Assembly: GCF_001400735.1 (NCBI RefSeq)
Contig: NZ_LJPW01000176.1
Span: forward strand, 1 to 43,601
Direction: 5' to 3'
Length of the DNA stretch: 43,601 nucleotides
Source: Pseudomonas caricapapayae
Lineage (GTDB): Bacteria; Pseudomonadota; Gammaproteobacteria; Pseudomonadales; Pseudomonadaceae
The stretch's first letter is position 1. Every line of letters begins with the position of its first letter. The notes beneath the pieces were generated by a model, which did not search any database, was not told the DNA's origin, and saw only the letters and a program-made list of their open reading frames with translations. The position numbers and the translations under genes were made by a program. Shown in pieces: positions 32,615-40,028 of this stretch.

Positions 32615-34072
32615 ATGACCGTGCTCAAAGCACTTAAAAAGATGTTCGGTAAAAGCGAGGCTGAGCAGCGCGCGCCTGGTCCGACAACCTCTATTCCCGC
32701 CTCTCCCGCTGCCACAGCCGACACATCGGGTCATGCTGCCCAGACTCAGGCTCTGGACACGACCATCGCGCCCTCCAAAGCCAGAGCGCCGCGCACCGAC
32801 AAGCCCAGGGCCGAGCGCCCACGTCGTGAGCGTGTGGTAAAACCGCCTGCGCCAGCCTGGAAACTCGAAGATTTCGTCGTCGAGCCGCAGGAAGGCAAGA
32901 CCCGCTTCCACGATTTCAACCTGGCACCTGAACTGATGCACGCCATTCAGGACCTCGGTTTCCCGTATTGCACGCCGATCCAGGCGGGCGTGCTGGGTTT
33001 CACCCTCAAGGGCAAGGACGCCATCGGGCGCGCCCAGACCGGCACGGGCAAGACCGCCGCGTTTCTGATCTCGATCATTGAGCAACTGACCCAGACGCCG
33101 CCACCAGCCGAACGCTACATGGGTGAGCCCCGTGCACTGATCATCGCACCGACTCGCGAACTGGTTGTGCAAATCGCCAAGGACGCTGCCGACCTGACCA
33201 AGTACACCAACCTGAACGTCATGACGTTCGTCGGCGGCATGGACTTCGACAAGCAACTCAAACAACTTGAAGCACGGCACTGCGACATTCTTGTGGCTAC
33301 ACCCGGCCGACTGCTGGACTTCAATCAGCGCGGCGAAGTGCATCTGGACATGGTCGAAGTCATGGTCCTCGACGAAGCCGACCGTATGCTGGACATGGGT
33401 TTCATCCCGCAGGTCCGTCAGATCATTCGCCAGACCCCGCACAAGGGTGAACGCCAGACCCTGCTGTTTTCCGCGACCTTCACCGACGACGTGATGAACC
33501 TCGCCAAACAGTGGACGACAGATCCATCCATCGTCGAGATAGAGTCGCTGAATGTCGCCAGCGACAATGTCGAACAGCATATCTATGCCGTTGCCGGTGC
33601 CGACAAGTACAAGTTGCTCTACAACCTGGTGACCGACAACGGCTGGGAACGGGTGATGGTCTTTGCCAACCGCAAGGACGAAGTCCGACGGATCGAAGAG
33701 CGCCTGGTGCGCGACGGCGTCAATGCGGCGCAACTGTCGGGCGATGTACCTCAGCACAAGCGCATCAAGACCCTTGAAGGCTTCCGAGAAGGCAAGATCC
33801 GCGTACTGGTCGCCACCGATGTAGCCGGTCGGGGAATCCATATTGACGGCATCAGCCACGTGATCAACTTCACCCTGCCCGAGGTGCCGGACGATTACGT
33901 GCACCGCATCGGCCGTACCGGTCGTGCAGGGGCCGATGGCGTCTCGATCAGCTTTGCCGGCGAGGATGACTCTTATCAGTTGCCGGCCATCGAAGAAAAA
34001 CTGGGTCGCAAGATCAGTTGTGAAACACCGCCGACCCATCTGCTCAGGGCCGTGGTGCGAGGCAACGCCTGA
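32615..34072 (+). CDS. rhlB: DEAD-box ATP-dependent RNA helicase
   Basis: This 485-residue RNA helicase is of the RhlB/RhlE type. The core motifs are intact: AQTGTGKT (140-147), PTREL (179-183), TPGRLLD (229-235), DEAD (253-256), SAT (286-288) and HRIGRTGR (430-437). An N-terminal basic and proline-rich tail of about 95 residues precedes the helicase core. RhlB works in RNA decay with the degradosome in E. coli; partner binding in this organism is not shown. It ends only 3 bp from the convergent moaE stop. Confidence 0.93.
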   Translation: MTVLKALKKMFGKSEAEQRAPGPTTSIPASPAATADTSGHAAQTQALDTTIAPSKARAPRTDKPRAERPRRERVVKPPAPAWKLEDFVVEPQEGKTRFHDFNLAPELMHAIQDLGFPYCTPIQAGVLGFTLKGKDAIGRAQTGTGKTAAFLISIIEQLTQTPPPAERYMGEPRALIIAPTRELVVQIAKDAADLTKYTNLNVMTFVGGMDFDKQLKQLEARHCDILVATPGRLLDFNQRGEVHLDMVEVMVLDEADRMLDMGFIPQVRQIIRQTPHKGERQTLLFSATFTDDVMNLAKQWTTDPSIVEIESLNVASDNVEQHIYAVAGADKYKLLYNLVTDNGWERVMVFANRKDEVRRIEERLVRDGVNAAQLSGDVPQHKRIKTLEGFREGKIRVLVATDVAGRGIHIDGISHVINFTLPEVPDDYVHRIGRTGRAGADGVSISFAGEDDSYQLPAIEEKLGRKISCETPPTHLLRAVVRGNA

Positions 34073-34075
34073 CGG

Positions 34076-34525
34076 TCACTTCCAGCGATCGGCCGCTTGC
34101 TGGTCGCTTTGACGCCCTTCTACCCAGCGCGGGCCGTCGGCCGTATTTTCACGCTTCCAGAACGGCGCGCGTGTTTTGAGATAGTCCATGACAAAATCGC
34201 AGGCTTCGAACGCTGCCTGCCGATGAGCACTGGCAACGCCTACGAACACGATCGGCTCGCCCGGCTCCAGCGCACCCACCCGATGCAGCACATCGAGGCG
34301 CAGCAAGGGCCAGCGCTGTTCGGCTTCTGCAACGATTTTTGCCAATGCTTTTTCAGTCATGCCCGAATAATGCTCCAGAAACATGCCTGACACTTCACGC
34401 CCTTCATTGAAGTCGCGAACATAGCCGACAAAACTGACCACCGCGCCGATGCCGAGGTTGGCCGCGTGCAACGCGTTGACTTCGTGGCCGGGGTCAAAGG
34501 CTGCGGCCTGTATGCGAACAGCCAT
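34076..34525 (-). CDS. moaE: Molybdopterin synthase catalytic subunit
   Basis: MoaE is the large subunit of molybdopterin synthase, which uses the thiocarboxylated MoaD to convert cyclic pyranopterin monophosphate to molybdopterin. The 149-residue protein contains the family motifs GAVVSFVGYVRDF (28-40), EHYSGMTEKAL (51-61) and the active-site segment DYLKTRAPFWKRE with Lys117 and Lys124. The ATG at 34525 is chosen because GGAGG lies 6 bases upstream; an in-frame TTG two codons earlier overlaps the moaD stop. It is the last gene of moaC-moaD-moaE. Confidence 0.95.
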   Translation of the reverse strand: MAVRIQAAAFDPGHEVNALHAANLGIGAVVSFVGYVRDFNEGREVSGMFLEHYSGMTEKALAKIVAEAEQRWPLLRLDVLHRVGALEPGEPIVFVGVASAHRQAAFEACDFVMDYLKTRAPFWKRENTADGPRWVEGRQSDQQAADRWK

Positions 34526-34527
34526 CG

Positions 34528-34773
34528 TCAACCTCCGGTCACGGGCGGAAAGAACGCGACTTCATCGCCATCGGACAATGGCTCGGTCGGCTTGCACAGC
34601 TCCTGGTTACGAGCGCACATCAGGTTCTGCTCGGCAAGCACCTGCCAGGCCTCGCCACGCTGCAGCAGCGTCTGGCGCAGTGCGTCCAGTGTGGCGAATT
34701 CACCTTCGACGTGCTCACTGTCCAGGCCCAGGGTTTCACGGTAACGGGCAAAATACTGAACCTGAATCTTCAT
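34528..34773 (-). CDS. moaD: Molybdopterin synthase sulfur-carrier subunit
   Basis: MoaD is an 81-residue ubiquitin-like sulfur carrier whose C-terminal Gly-Gly becomes a thiocarboxylate. Here it ends FFPPVTGG, as required. The start MKIQVQYFARYRETLG is typical. Its ATG overlaps the moaC stop (ATGA), and moaE begins 2 bp after its stop, so the three genes are translationally coupled. Confidence 0.95.
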   Translation of the reverse strand: MKIQVQYFARYRETLGLDSEHVEGEFATLDALRQTLLQRGEAWQVLAEQNLMCARNQELCKPTEPLSDGDEVAFFPPVTGG

Positions 34774-35255
34774 GACGGGACCTGTGCCTGATCAGCAATG
34801 AAGTGACCGCTCTTGCCGCCCAGCTTCTCAAGCAACCGAACCGACTCGATGGCCATGCCACGGTCGACGGCCTTGCACATGTCGTAAATTGTCAGTGCCG
34901 CAATACTGGCTGCGGTCAGGGCTTCCATTTCCACACCCGTCTGCCCGGCCAGCTTGCAGCTTGCCGTGATCCGAACGGCATCATCGCCCTCGGCGGCGAG
35001 GTGAACCTTGATGCTGGTGAGCATCAACGGATGGCAAAGCGGAATCAGATCGCTGGTCTTCTTCGCTGCCTGGATACCGGCAATACGTGCTACGGCAAAC
35101 ACGTCACCCTTGGGATGACCACCGCTGACAATCATTTGCAGCGTTGTCGGCAGCATGCGTACGAAAGCTTCGGCCACCGCCTCACGGGATGTCACGGCTT
35201 TATCCGTGACATCGACCATATTGGCACGACCCTGAGAATCGAGATGAGTGAGCAC
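34770..35255 (-). CDS. moaC: Cyclic pyranopterin monophosphate synthase MoaC
   Basis: MoaC converts the MoaA product to cyclic pyranopterin monophosphate, the second step of molybdenum cofactor synthesis. The protein is 161 residues and begins at a GTG codon (35255), giving (M)LTHLDSQGRANMVDVTDKAVTSR. The GTG start is supported by AAGGAG 7 bases upstream, while the ATG at 35279 would add eight residues without family support. The motifs KGDVFAVARIAGIQAAKKT, IPLCHP, GQTGVEMEALTA and DMCKA are intact. moaA is not in this window. Confidence 0.94.
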   Translation of the reverse strand: MLTHLDSQGRANMVDVTDKAVTSREAVAEAFVRMLPTTLQMIVSGGHPKGDVFAVARIAGIQAAKKTSDLIPLCHPLMLTSIKVHLAAEGDDAVRITASCKLAGQTGVEMEALTAASIAALTIYDMCKAVDRGMAIESVRLLEKLGGKSGHFIADQAQVPS

Positions 35256-35311
35256 AACGTTACTCCTTGGCAGAAGCAAGAAGTGTAGAGGGTGTGGCTG
35301 CTACACGCTAC

Positions 35312-35361
35312 AAGCTGCAGGCAAGGAACCCATTCACGCATGGGCTCCCCGCTTGCGGCTT
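35312..35361 (-). repeat. Long REP-like palindrome after the phoH-family gene
   Basis: A 21-base arm (35312-35332) pairs with 35341-35361 around an 8-base loop. On the minus strand 19 of 21 positions pair if G-U is allowed. It begins 2 bp after the PhoH-family stop codon and has no T tract. The outer sequence AGCCGCAAGC is shared with the palindrome between algD and alg8. Confidence 0.65.
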
Positions 35362-35363
35362 AT

Positions 35364-36758
35364 TTACAAATGACTCTCCGCGTATTCGGCCAGGATTGAG
35401 CGTGGCACGCCCTGAAGGGTGATGTGCACGCCGTTCGGGAAGTCTTTGAAACGCTCCGTCAGGTACGTCAGCCCGGAACTGGTGGCCGACAGGTAAGGGG
35501 TATCGATCTGCGCCAGGTTGCCCAGGCAGACCACTTTGGAACCGGCGCCAGCACGGGTGATGATGGTTTTCATCTGGTGCGGGGTCAGGTTCTGGCATTC
35601 ATCGATCAGGATCAGACTTTGCTGGAAGCTGCGACCCCGGATGTAGTTGAGGGATTTGAACTGCAACGGCACTTTGCTGAGGATGTAGTCGACACTGCCA
35701 TGAGTGTTTTCATCATCCATATGCAGCGCTTCGAGGTTATCGGTGATAGCGCCGAGCCAGGGCTCCATTTTCTCCGCCTCGGTGCCGGGCAGGAAGCCGA
35801 TTTCCTGATCCAGGCCCTGAACGCTGCGGGTCGCGATAATGCGGCGGTAACGCTTGGTGACCATGGTCTGCTCGATGGCAGCCGCCAACGCCAGAATGGT
35901 TTTACCCGAGCCAGCAGCACCCGACAGGTTGACCAGGTGAATGTCCGGGTCGAGCAGTGCGAACAATGCCAGCCCCTGATAGATGTCCCGCGGTTTCAGG
36001 CCCCAGGCTTCCTGATGCAGCAATGGCTCCTGATGCATGTCCAGAATCAGCAATTCGTCGTTCTTGACGCCCTTGATCCAGCCTACGAAACCCTGTTCAT
36101 CGACAATGAACTCATTGATATGAACGGCCGGCAGCATTTCATTGAGCTGCACGCGGTGCCAGGTACGGCCACGCTCCTGGCGCGTGTCGACCTTGTTGAC
36201 CCGGTCCCAGAACGAACCGGTCATGTCGTGGTAGCCACGCGACAGTAGCGACACGTCGTCTACCAGTTGGTCGGTACTGTAATCCTCGGCCGCAATACCG
36301 CAGGCGCGCGCCTTGAGCCGCATGTTGATGTCTTTGGTCACCAGCACGACGCTCAAGTCCTTGTTGCGCGCATGCAGGTCGATCAATTGGTTGATGATGA
36401 TGTTGTCGTTGAGGTGCTCGGGCAGCAGGCTGTTGGGTTCCTCGCGTTTGCTCATCAAAATCGACAGGTAGCCCTTGAATACGCCTGTACCACGGTCGAT
36501 AGGCACGCCCTTCTCGACCTCTTCCGGCGAAGCTTCGCCCAGCGTCTTGTCGATCAGGCGGATGGCCTGACGGCACTCGGCAGCAACCGAATGTTTACCG
36601 GCCTTGAGTTTGTCCAGTTCCTCCAGAACCGTCATGGGGATGGCAACGTGGTGTTCTTCGAAATTCAGCAGTGCGTTTGGATCATGGATCAATACGTTGG
36701 TATCGAGCACGTAAAGGATTGGCTGGTTGGTGGAAGGGGTGCGTCCGTGGTCATCCAT
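35364..36758 (-). CDS. PIN-domain/PhoH-family ATPase (PhoH2-like)
   Basis: This 464-residue protein fuses an N-terminal PIN ribonuclease-like domain (about 13-150; VLDTNVLIHD with Asp19) to a C-terminal PhoH ATPase. Walker A is GAAGSGKT (280-287), Walker B is LILIDECQ (382-389), and the middle segment holds an OB-like linker. PIN-PhoH proteins (PhoH2, YlaK type) act as RNA helicase/ribonucleases in some bacteria; that activity is inferred here. It is a separate gene from the short PhoH beside ybeY. It stands alone, 294 bp from its upstream neighbour, with a palindrome at its 3' end. Confidence 0.9.
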   Translation of the reverse strand: MDDHGRTPSTNQPILYVLDTNVLIHDPNALLNFEEHHVAIPMTVLEELDKLKAGKHSVAAECRQAIRLIDKTLGEASPEEVEKGVPIDRGTGVFKGYLSILMSKREEPNSLLPEHLNDNIIINQLIDLHARNKDLSVVLVTKDINMRLKARACGIAAEDYSTDQLVDDVSLLSRGYHDMTGSFWDRVNKVDTRQERGRTWHRVQLNEMLPAVHINEFIVDEQGFVGWIKGVKNDELLILDMHQEPLLHQEAWGLKPRDIYQGLALFALLDPDIHLVNLSGAAGSGKTILALAAAIEQTMVTKRYRRIIATRSVQGLDQEIGFLPGTEAEKMEPWLGAITDNLEALHMDDENTHGSVDYILSKVPLQFKSLNYIRGRSFQQSLILIDECQNLTPHQMKTIITRAGAGSKVVCLGNLAQIDTPYLSATSSGLTYLTERFKDFPNGVHITLQGVPRSILAEYAESHL

Positions 36759-36864
36759 ACTCGCTCACCTTTGTAGAAGCCGGGCGACGCAGAACCACGA
36801 CAGTACTGCGCCACGAAAAGGCCGCCGGATTCTTCCCTTCAGGCAGGGTAGAAATGTCGCTCAA

Positions 36865-36925
36865 GGTGGGTCTTGGAAGACGCCACCTGTGTTGCAGGTT
36901 TCGGCGGTCTGTATTCGTAATACAG
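36865..36925. other. Two inverted repeats upstream of the phoH-family gene
   Basis: GGTGG-GTCTT (36865-36874) pairs with AAGAC-G-CCACC (36877-36887) with one bulge. Then CTGTATT (36909-36915) and AATACAG (36919-36925) form a perfect 7-bp inverted repeat with a 3-bp centre. Both lie in the 294-bp gap, 110-170 bp upstream of the PhoH-family start. No clear promoter was identified. Confidence 0.45.
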
Positions 36926-37052
36926 CAAAAGGGATGACAGAAAAAAGCTCTTTGACAGTTTTTTGAACTTTATTTCACAGCCTGACGAATAGAGCTTGGC
37001 GGACGTTCACAGCACGTTTAAAGTCGGAAGTCCGCCCACGCCGAATCTGCCC

Positions 37053-38252
37053 TCATTCCCCCTCGGGCGCAGCCTCCTCGCTGCCCTCCAGCCCTTGCTC
37101 CACGGGGGCTTCAGAGATATTTCGGCAATCGTCCCAGATCAGCTCGCTTTGCGCGGTATTGGCCAGCAGCAACGGCAGCGCAGACTGCGCCTTGTTGGCC
37201 ACGTCATGGAAAACCACAGTGCCCTTGCGCCAGAGCAGCATGAGGGTCAATACGCGGTCACCCACCTGTTCTGCCGAAAGCCGCCCGGTGCCGTCCTCTG
37301 CGTCGATATTCCACAATGACACGCGTAAATGCTCGGCGCGAAAGAAGTCTCCGCTGTCGGCACGCCGATGACCGTAAGGCGGACGGAACAGCGGCACGAA
37401 GTTATCCGGAAGCACGCGTTGAACCAGTGCGGCGCTGCGCTGCACTGAATCCTGCCAGTCCAGCCACTGACTGTGCGAACGGTACTCCCAGCCCTGGATG
37501 CCTACACACTGCTGGCGATACAACGCCTGCAGACTTGCGCTCGACGTGCTGTCGAGACGCTCCTGAAGGCTTTTGCCCAGGACAAAGAAGGTGGCAGTCA
37601 TTTTCTGCTGACGCATGAAGTCGGCCAGCCAGTCGGTTCCGCCATCGGCCGGACTCGGGCCGCTTTCGAAATTGAGCATGAAAGTACGGTCCGGCATTTC
37701 GTCGCCGCTCATTTCATCGGAGTTGTACCGTTCGATCTCGCTGCTGGTCTGTGGAAACAACGCAGCCATGAACAGCAGTTCGTTCAGATAACGCTGATGG
37801 AAAGCGGCGCCGGGTCTGGCCCAGTTGGCGTAGAACGAGTCGTTCGACACCTGAAACTCTTCGGCACGCTGGCGCAACTGGTCCATGTCCTCCACCAGCA
37901 CACAGAAGTTGGCATCCTGTTCGCAGCTCTTTTGTGCGTTCTGATAATTTTCCAGCAGACGCAGCCACAGGCGATGGCGGACGACGTTCAGCGACGGCAC
38001 ATTGACGAAGCGCAAGCCGAGGCGCTGCTTGAGCCCCTCCTCGTCCAGCTTCTCGCTGAGGTACAGTTCGTGAGCAAACGCGAGGATTTCCGCCCGCGAC
38101 GCGACGTCGAACAGCCCCGGCGTTTCGAGGCGCTCAGGCCACACACTGCGGTCAATGGTGGCAATGACCGGCGCTGCTGCCTGCGCCTGAAGCCAGAACA
38201 GACCTGCACACACTGCTAAAACAATACGCAAACCCGACGCCCTCTCGATCAA
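37053..38252 (-). CDS. Secreted polysaccharide-deacetylase-like (NodB-fold) protein, degenerate site
   Basis: This 399-residue protein has an N-terminal signal peptide (about 1-27, VLAVCAGLFWLQAQA). A helical region of about 150 residues without clear family features follows, then a NodB-type polysaccharide deacetylase domain from about residue 188. Motif 1 is NFESGP (194-199) instead of TFDDGP. Motif 2 is H-S-Q-W-L (from His260) without the second metal-binding His of HxxxH. Motif 3 is RPPYG (290-294) and motif 5 is FHD (348-350). Two of the usual metal ligands are therefore missing or changed, so activity is doubtful. It may be a pseudoenzyme or use a different mechanism. Its target glycan is unknown. 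Confidence 0.8.
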   Translation of the reverse strand: MIERASGLRIVLAVCAGLFWLQAQAAAPVIATIDRSVWPERLETPGLFDVASRAEILAFAHELYLSEKLDEEGLKQRLGLRFVNVPSLNVVRHRLWLRLLENYQNAQKSCEQDANFCVLVEDMDQLRQRAEEFQVSNDSFYANWARPGAAFHQRYLNELLFMAALFPQTSSEIERYNSDEMSGDEMPDRTFMLNFESGPSPADGGTDWLADFMRQQKMTATFFVLGKSLQERLDSTSSASLQALYRQQCVGIQGWEYRSHSQWLDWQDSVQRSAALVQRVLPDNFVPLFRPPYGHRRADSGDFFRAEHLRVSLWNIDAEDGTGRLSAEQVGDRVLTLMLLWRKGTVVFHDVANKAQSALPLLLANTAQSELIWDDCRNISEAPVEQGLEGSEEAAPEGE

Positions 38253-38433
38253 CCATTAACATCATGACCAGCGCGCCACTATAGCTGATATGAGCCTGGC
38301 TTCTTATGTCGGCACGCATACAAAGCCGCTTGTCACGCCAACGCGACAAGTTGAGCAGGCCCTATCGCCCCCATAGCTGGAGTCGCAGGCCATCAGCCCC
38401 TAGAATCCCCGGACGATCTAAGGAGACGACTTC

Positions 38434-39213
38434 ATGCTGATGGTGATTTCCCCGGCAAAAACCCTCGATTTCGAGACCCCGCCCACTACCGGGCGCTTCA
38501 CTCAGCCGCAATATCTGGATCACTCTCAGGAGTTGATCACCCAACTGCGTGAGCTGACGCCGGCCCAGATCAGTGAACTGATGCATCTGTCCGACAAGCT
38601 GGCCGGGCTGAACGCGGCACGCTTCGGCAGCTGGAACCCGGCCTTCACGCTCGACAACGCCAAGCAGGCCCTGCTGGCTTTCAAAGGAGATGTCTACACA
38701 GGCCTGGAAGCGGACACTCTTGACGACGCGCAGCTGGACTATGCGCAAGGGCACTTGCGCATGCTTTCAGGTCTGTACGGTCTGCTGCGCCCGCTGGACC
38801 TGATGCAGCCCTACAGGCTGGAGATGGGTACTCGACTGGCCAATGCTCGCGGCAAGGACCTTTATGCCTTCTGGGGCACGCGAATCAGCGAGTGGTTGAA
38901 TGAAGCGCTGGCCGATCAGGGCGACGACCTGCTGCTCAATCTGGCCTCCACCGAGTACTTTTCTGCAGTCAAACGCTCGGCGCTCAAGGCCCGAATCATC
39001 GACACCGAGTTCAAGGACTTCAAGAACGGCCACTATAAGATCATCAGCTTCTATGCCAAGAAGGCGCGCGGCATGATGAGCCGCTTCGTTATAGAAGAGC
39101 GCATCAACAGTCCCGAAGCCTTACAGGCGTTCGATGCACAGGGCTATCGTTACAACCGTGAACAATCGACACCCGACAAGTTGGTGTTCCTGCGCAACGT
39201 TGCAGAAGACTAG
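38434..39213 (+). CDS. yaaA: Peroxide stress protein YaaA (UPF0246)
   Basis: YaaA (259 residues) belongs to the UPF0246 family; in E. coli it limits intracellular unincorporated iron and oxidative damage. The sequence MLMVISPAKTLDFETPP, the KGDVYTGL motif at about residue 83, and the C-terminal AKKARGMMSRFVI are typical. The start follows AAGGAGACGACTTC. It lies directly upstream of the algD control region, as in P. aeruginosa; no functional link with alginate is known. Confidence 0.93.
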   Translation: MLMVISPAKTLDFETPPTTGRFTQPQYLDHSQELITQLRELTPAQISELMHLSDKLAGLNAARFGSWNPAFTLDNAKQALLAFKGDVYTGLEADTLDDAQLDYAQGHLRMLSGLYGLLRPLDLMQPYRLEMGTRLANARGKDLYAFWGTRISEWLNEALADQGDDLLLNLASTEYFSAVKRSALKARIIDTEFKDFKNGHYKIISFYAKKARGMMSRFVIEERINSPEALQAFDAQGYRYNREQSTPDKLVFLRNVAED

Positions 39214-39224
39214 TCATTGTAACC

Positions 39225-39252
39225 GTCGTGTAACGCACCGCTGTTACACGAC
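39225..39252. promoter_or_regulatory. Perfect 10-bp inverted repeat downstream of yaaA
   Basis: GTCGTGTAAC (39225-39234) and GTTACACGAC (39243-39252) with an 8-bp centre form a perfect inverted repeat 12 bp after the yaaA stop. There is no T tract, so an operator or 3'-end structure are both possible. It is about 270 bp upstream of the algD -35 region. Confidence 0.5.
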
Positions 39253-39352
39253 CTGTCCTACGATCCGACACCGATTGCCAGCATTGTGACGTCAGATAAA
39301 CGTCATGTTTTAGACTGTGCACTGACGTCCAGTTTTTTTGTGAAAAAAATCC

Positions 39353-39400
39353 AACTTTTTTAAGTAGTGGCATTTTAACTTTTTTCAGTAGTAGCCTTTT
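39353..39400 (+). repeat. 24-bp tandem repeat upstream of the algD promoter
   Basis: Two copies of a T-rich 24-bp unit lie head to tail at 39353-39376 and 39377-39400, with 21 of 24 bases identical. Both contain AACTTTTTT, then AGTAGT, then a GC and TTTT. They lie 120-170 bp upstream of the algD -35 element in an unusually AT-rich stretch (39330-39405). Such repeats are common as paired regulator sites or as H-NS/MvaT-type silencing targets. Confidence 0.7.
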
Positions 39401-39520
39401 AGTATCTCCCTGCCTGAACCCCTTGCAAGTCAAGGCTTTTAAGAAAAAAGCCATCATCTCGATACCGTCCTTATGACAAACCGGATACACCAAAATACGC
39501 AAATCAGGACGAGCGGCCCG

Positions 39521-39548
39521 GAACTAAATGCGAATTCGTACGCTCCTA
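39521..39548 (+). promoter_or_regulatory. AlgT/AlgU (sigma-22) promoter of algD
   Basis: GAACTA (39521-39526), a 17-bp spacer and TCCTA (39544-39548) match the AlgU consensus GAACTT-N16/17-TCnnA. The P. aeruginosa algD promoter, from memory, has the same 17-bp spacer and the same TCCTA -10 element. Transcription would start near 39555, leaving a leader of about 470 nt before algD. Confidence 0.7.
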
Positions 39549-39574
39549 CATCCCGTAACAATTCTGGACTGACG

Positions 39575-39592
39575 TGTAAGAGATCACTTACA
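39575..39592. promoter_or_regulatory. TyrR/PhhR-type box in the early algD leader
   Basis: TGTAAG-AGATCA-CTTACA (39575-39592) is an inverted repeat with a 6-bp centre, resembling the TGTAAA-N6-TTTACA box of TyrR/PhhR regulators. It lies about 20-37 bp downstream of the predicted algD start site. In RNA it is a 6-bp hairpin. Direct repeats TCTGGACTGACG (39563-39574) and TCTGGACTAACG (39598-39609) flank it. Confidence 0.4.
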
Positions 39593-39932
39593 GGTCGTCT
39601 GGACTAACGGGACGTTACCGACAGGGAAGCCAGGTCCACACGACACTGGCGTCAGGTACCAGAATTAAACTCACATCACTAGTTGATGTTGTAGACAGGC
39701 GAAGCGCCGACCCGGTGTGACGCGCAGGATTCGACAAGGACGGCCATGGCTCTAGCCAGAGGCTTTCCGACCGAGGTCCGCCGTCGATCGTCAAACAGGA
39801 GTGGTTTACTGCATCCAAGGAGAGCAGGGCCCTGACCGAACGGACAGGTTACTTGCCGCTTGCACTTAGTGTCATTTGAGTTCGCCTCACTTGTTTTGGG
39901 CACTCACTCATTAAATATGCCTGCGTTAGTTC

Positions 39933-39951
39933 TACGGCGTTGTTAGCCGTA
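39933..39951 (+). other. Hairpin in the algD leader
   Basis: TACGGC (39933-39938) and GCCGTA (39946-39951) form a perfect 6-bp stem with a 7-nt loop in the mRNA leader, about 80 nt before the algD start codon. Confidence 0.35.
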
Positions 39952-40028
39952 CAGGATGGCGCGTGACATCTGCTGGCCAAAATTTAATATCCAGCCAATT
40001 TATGGCGTGAAAAATCGAGGAGAATACG

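Noticed and set aside
39837..39843. AlgR-like core CCGTTCG on the minus strand in the algD leader
   Set aside because: Only seven bases match, and it lies about 280 bp downstream of the predicted start, so it is likely chance.
39615..39903. Two short minus-strand open frames in the algD leader
   Set aside because: No ribosome sites, unlike proteins of known families, and they lie within the predicted algD leader.
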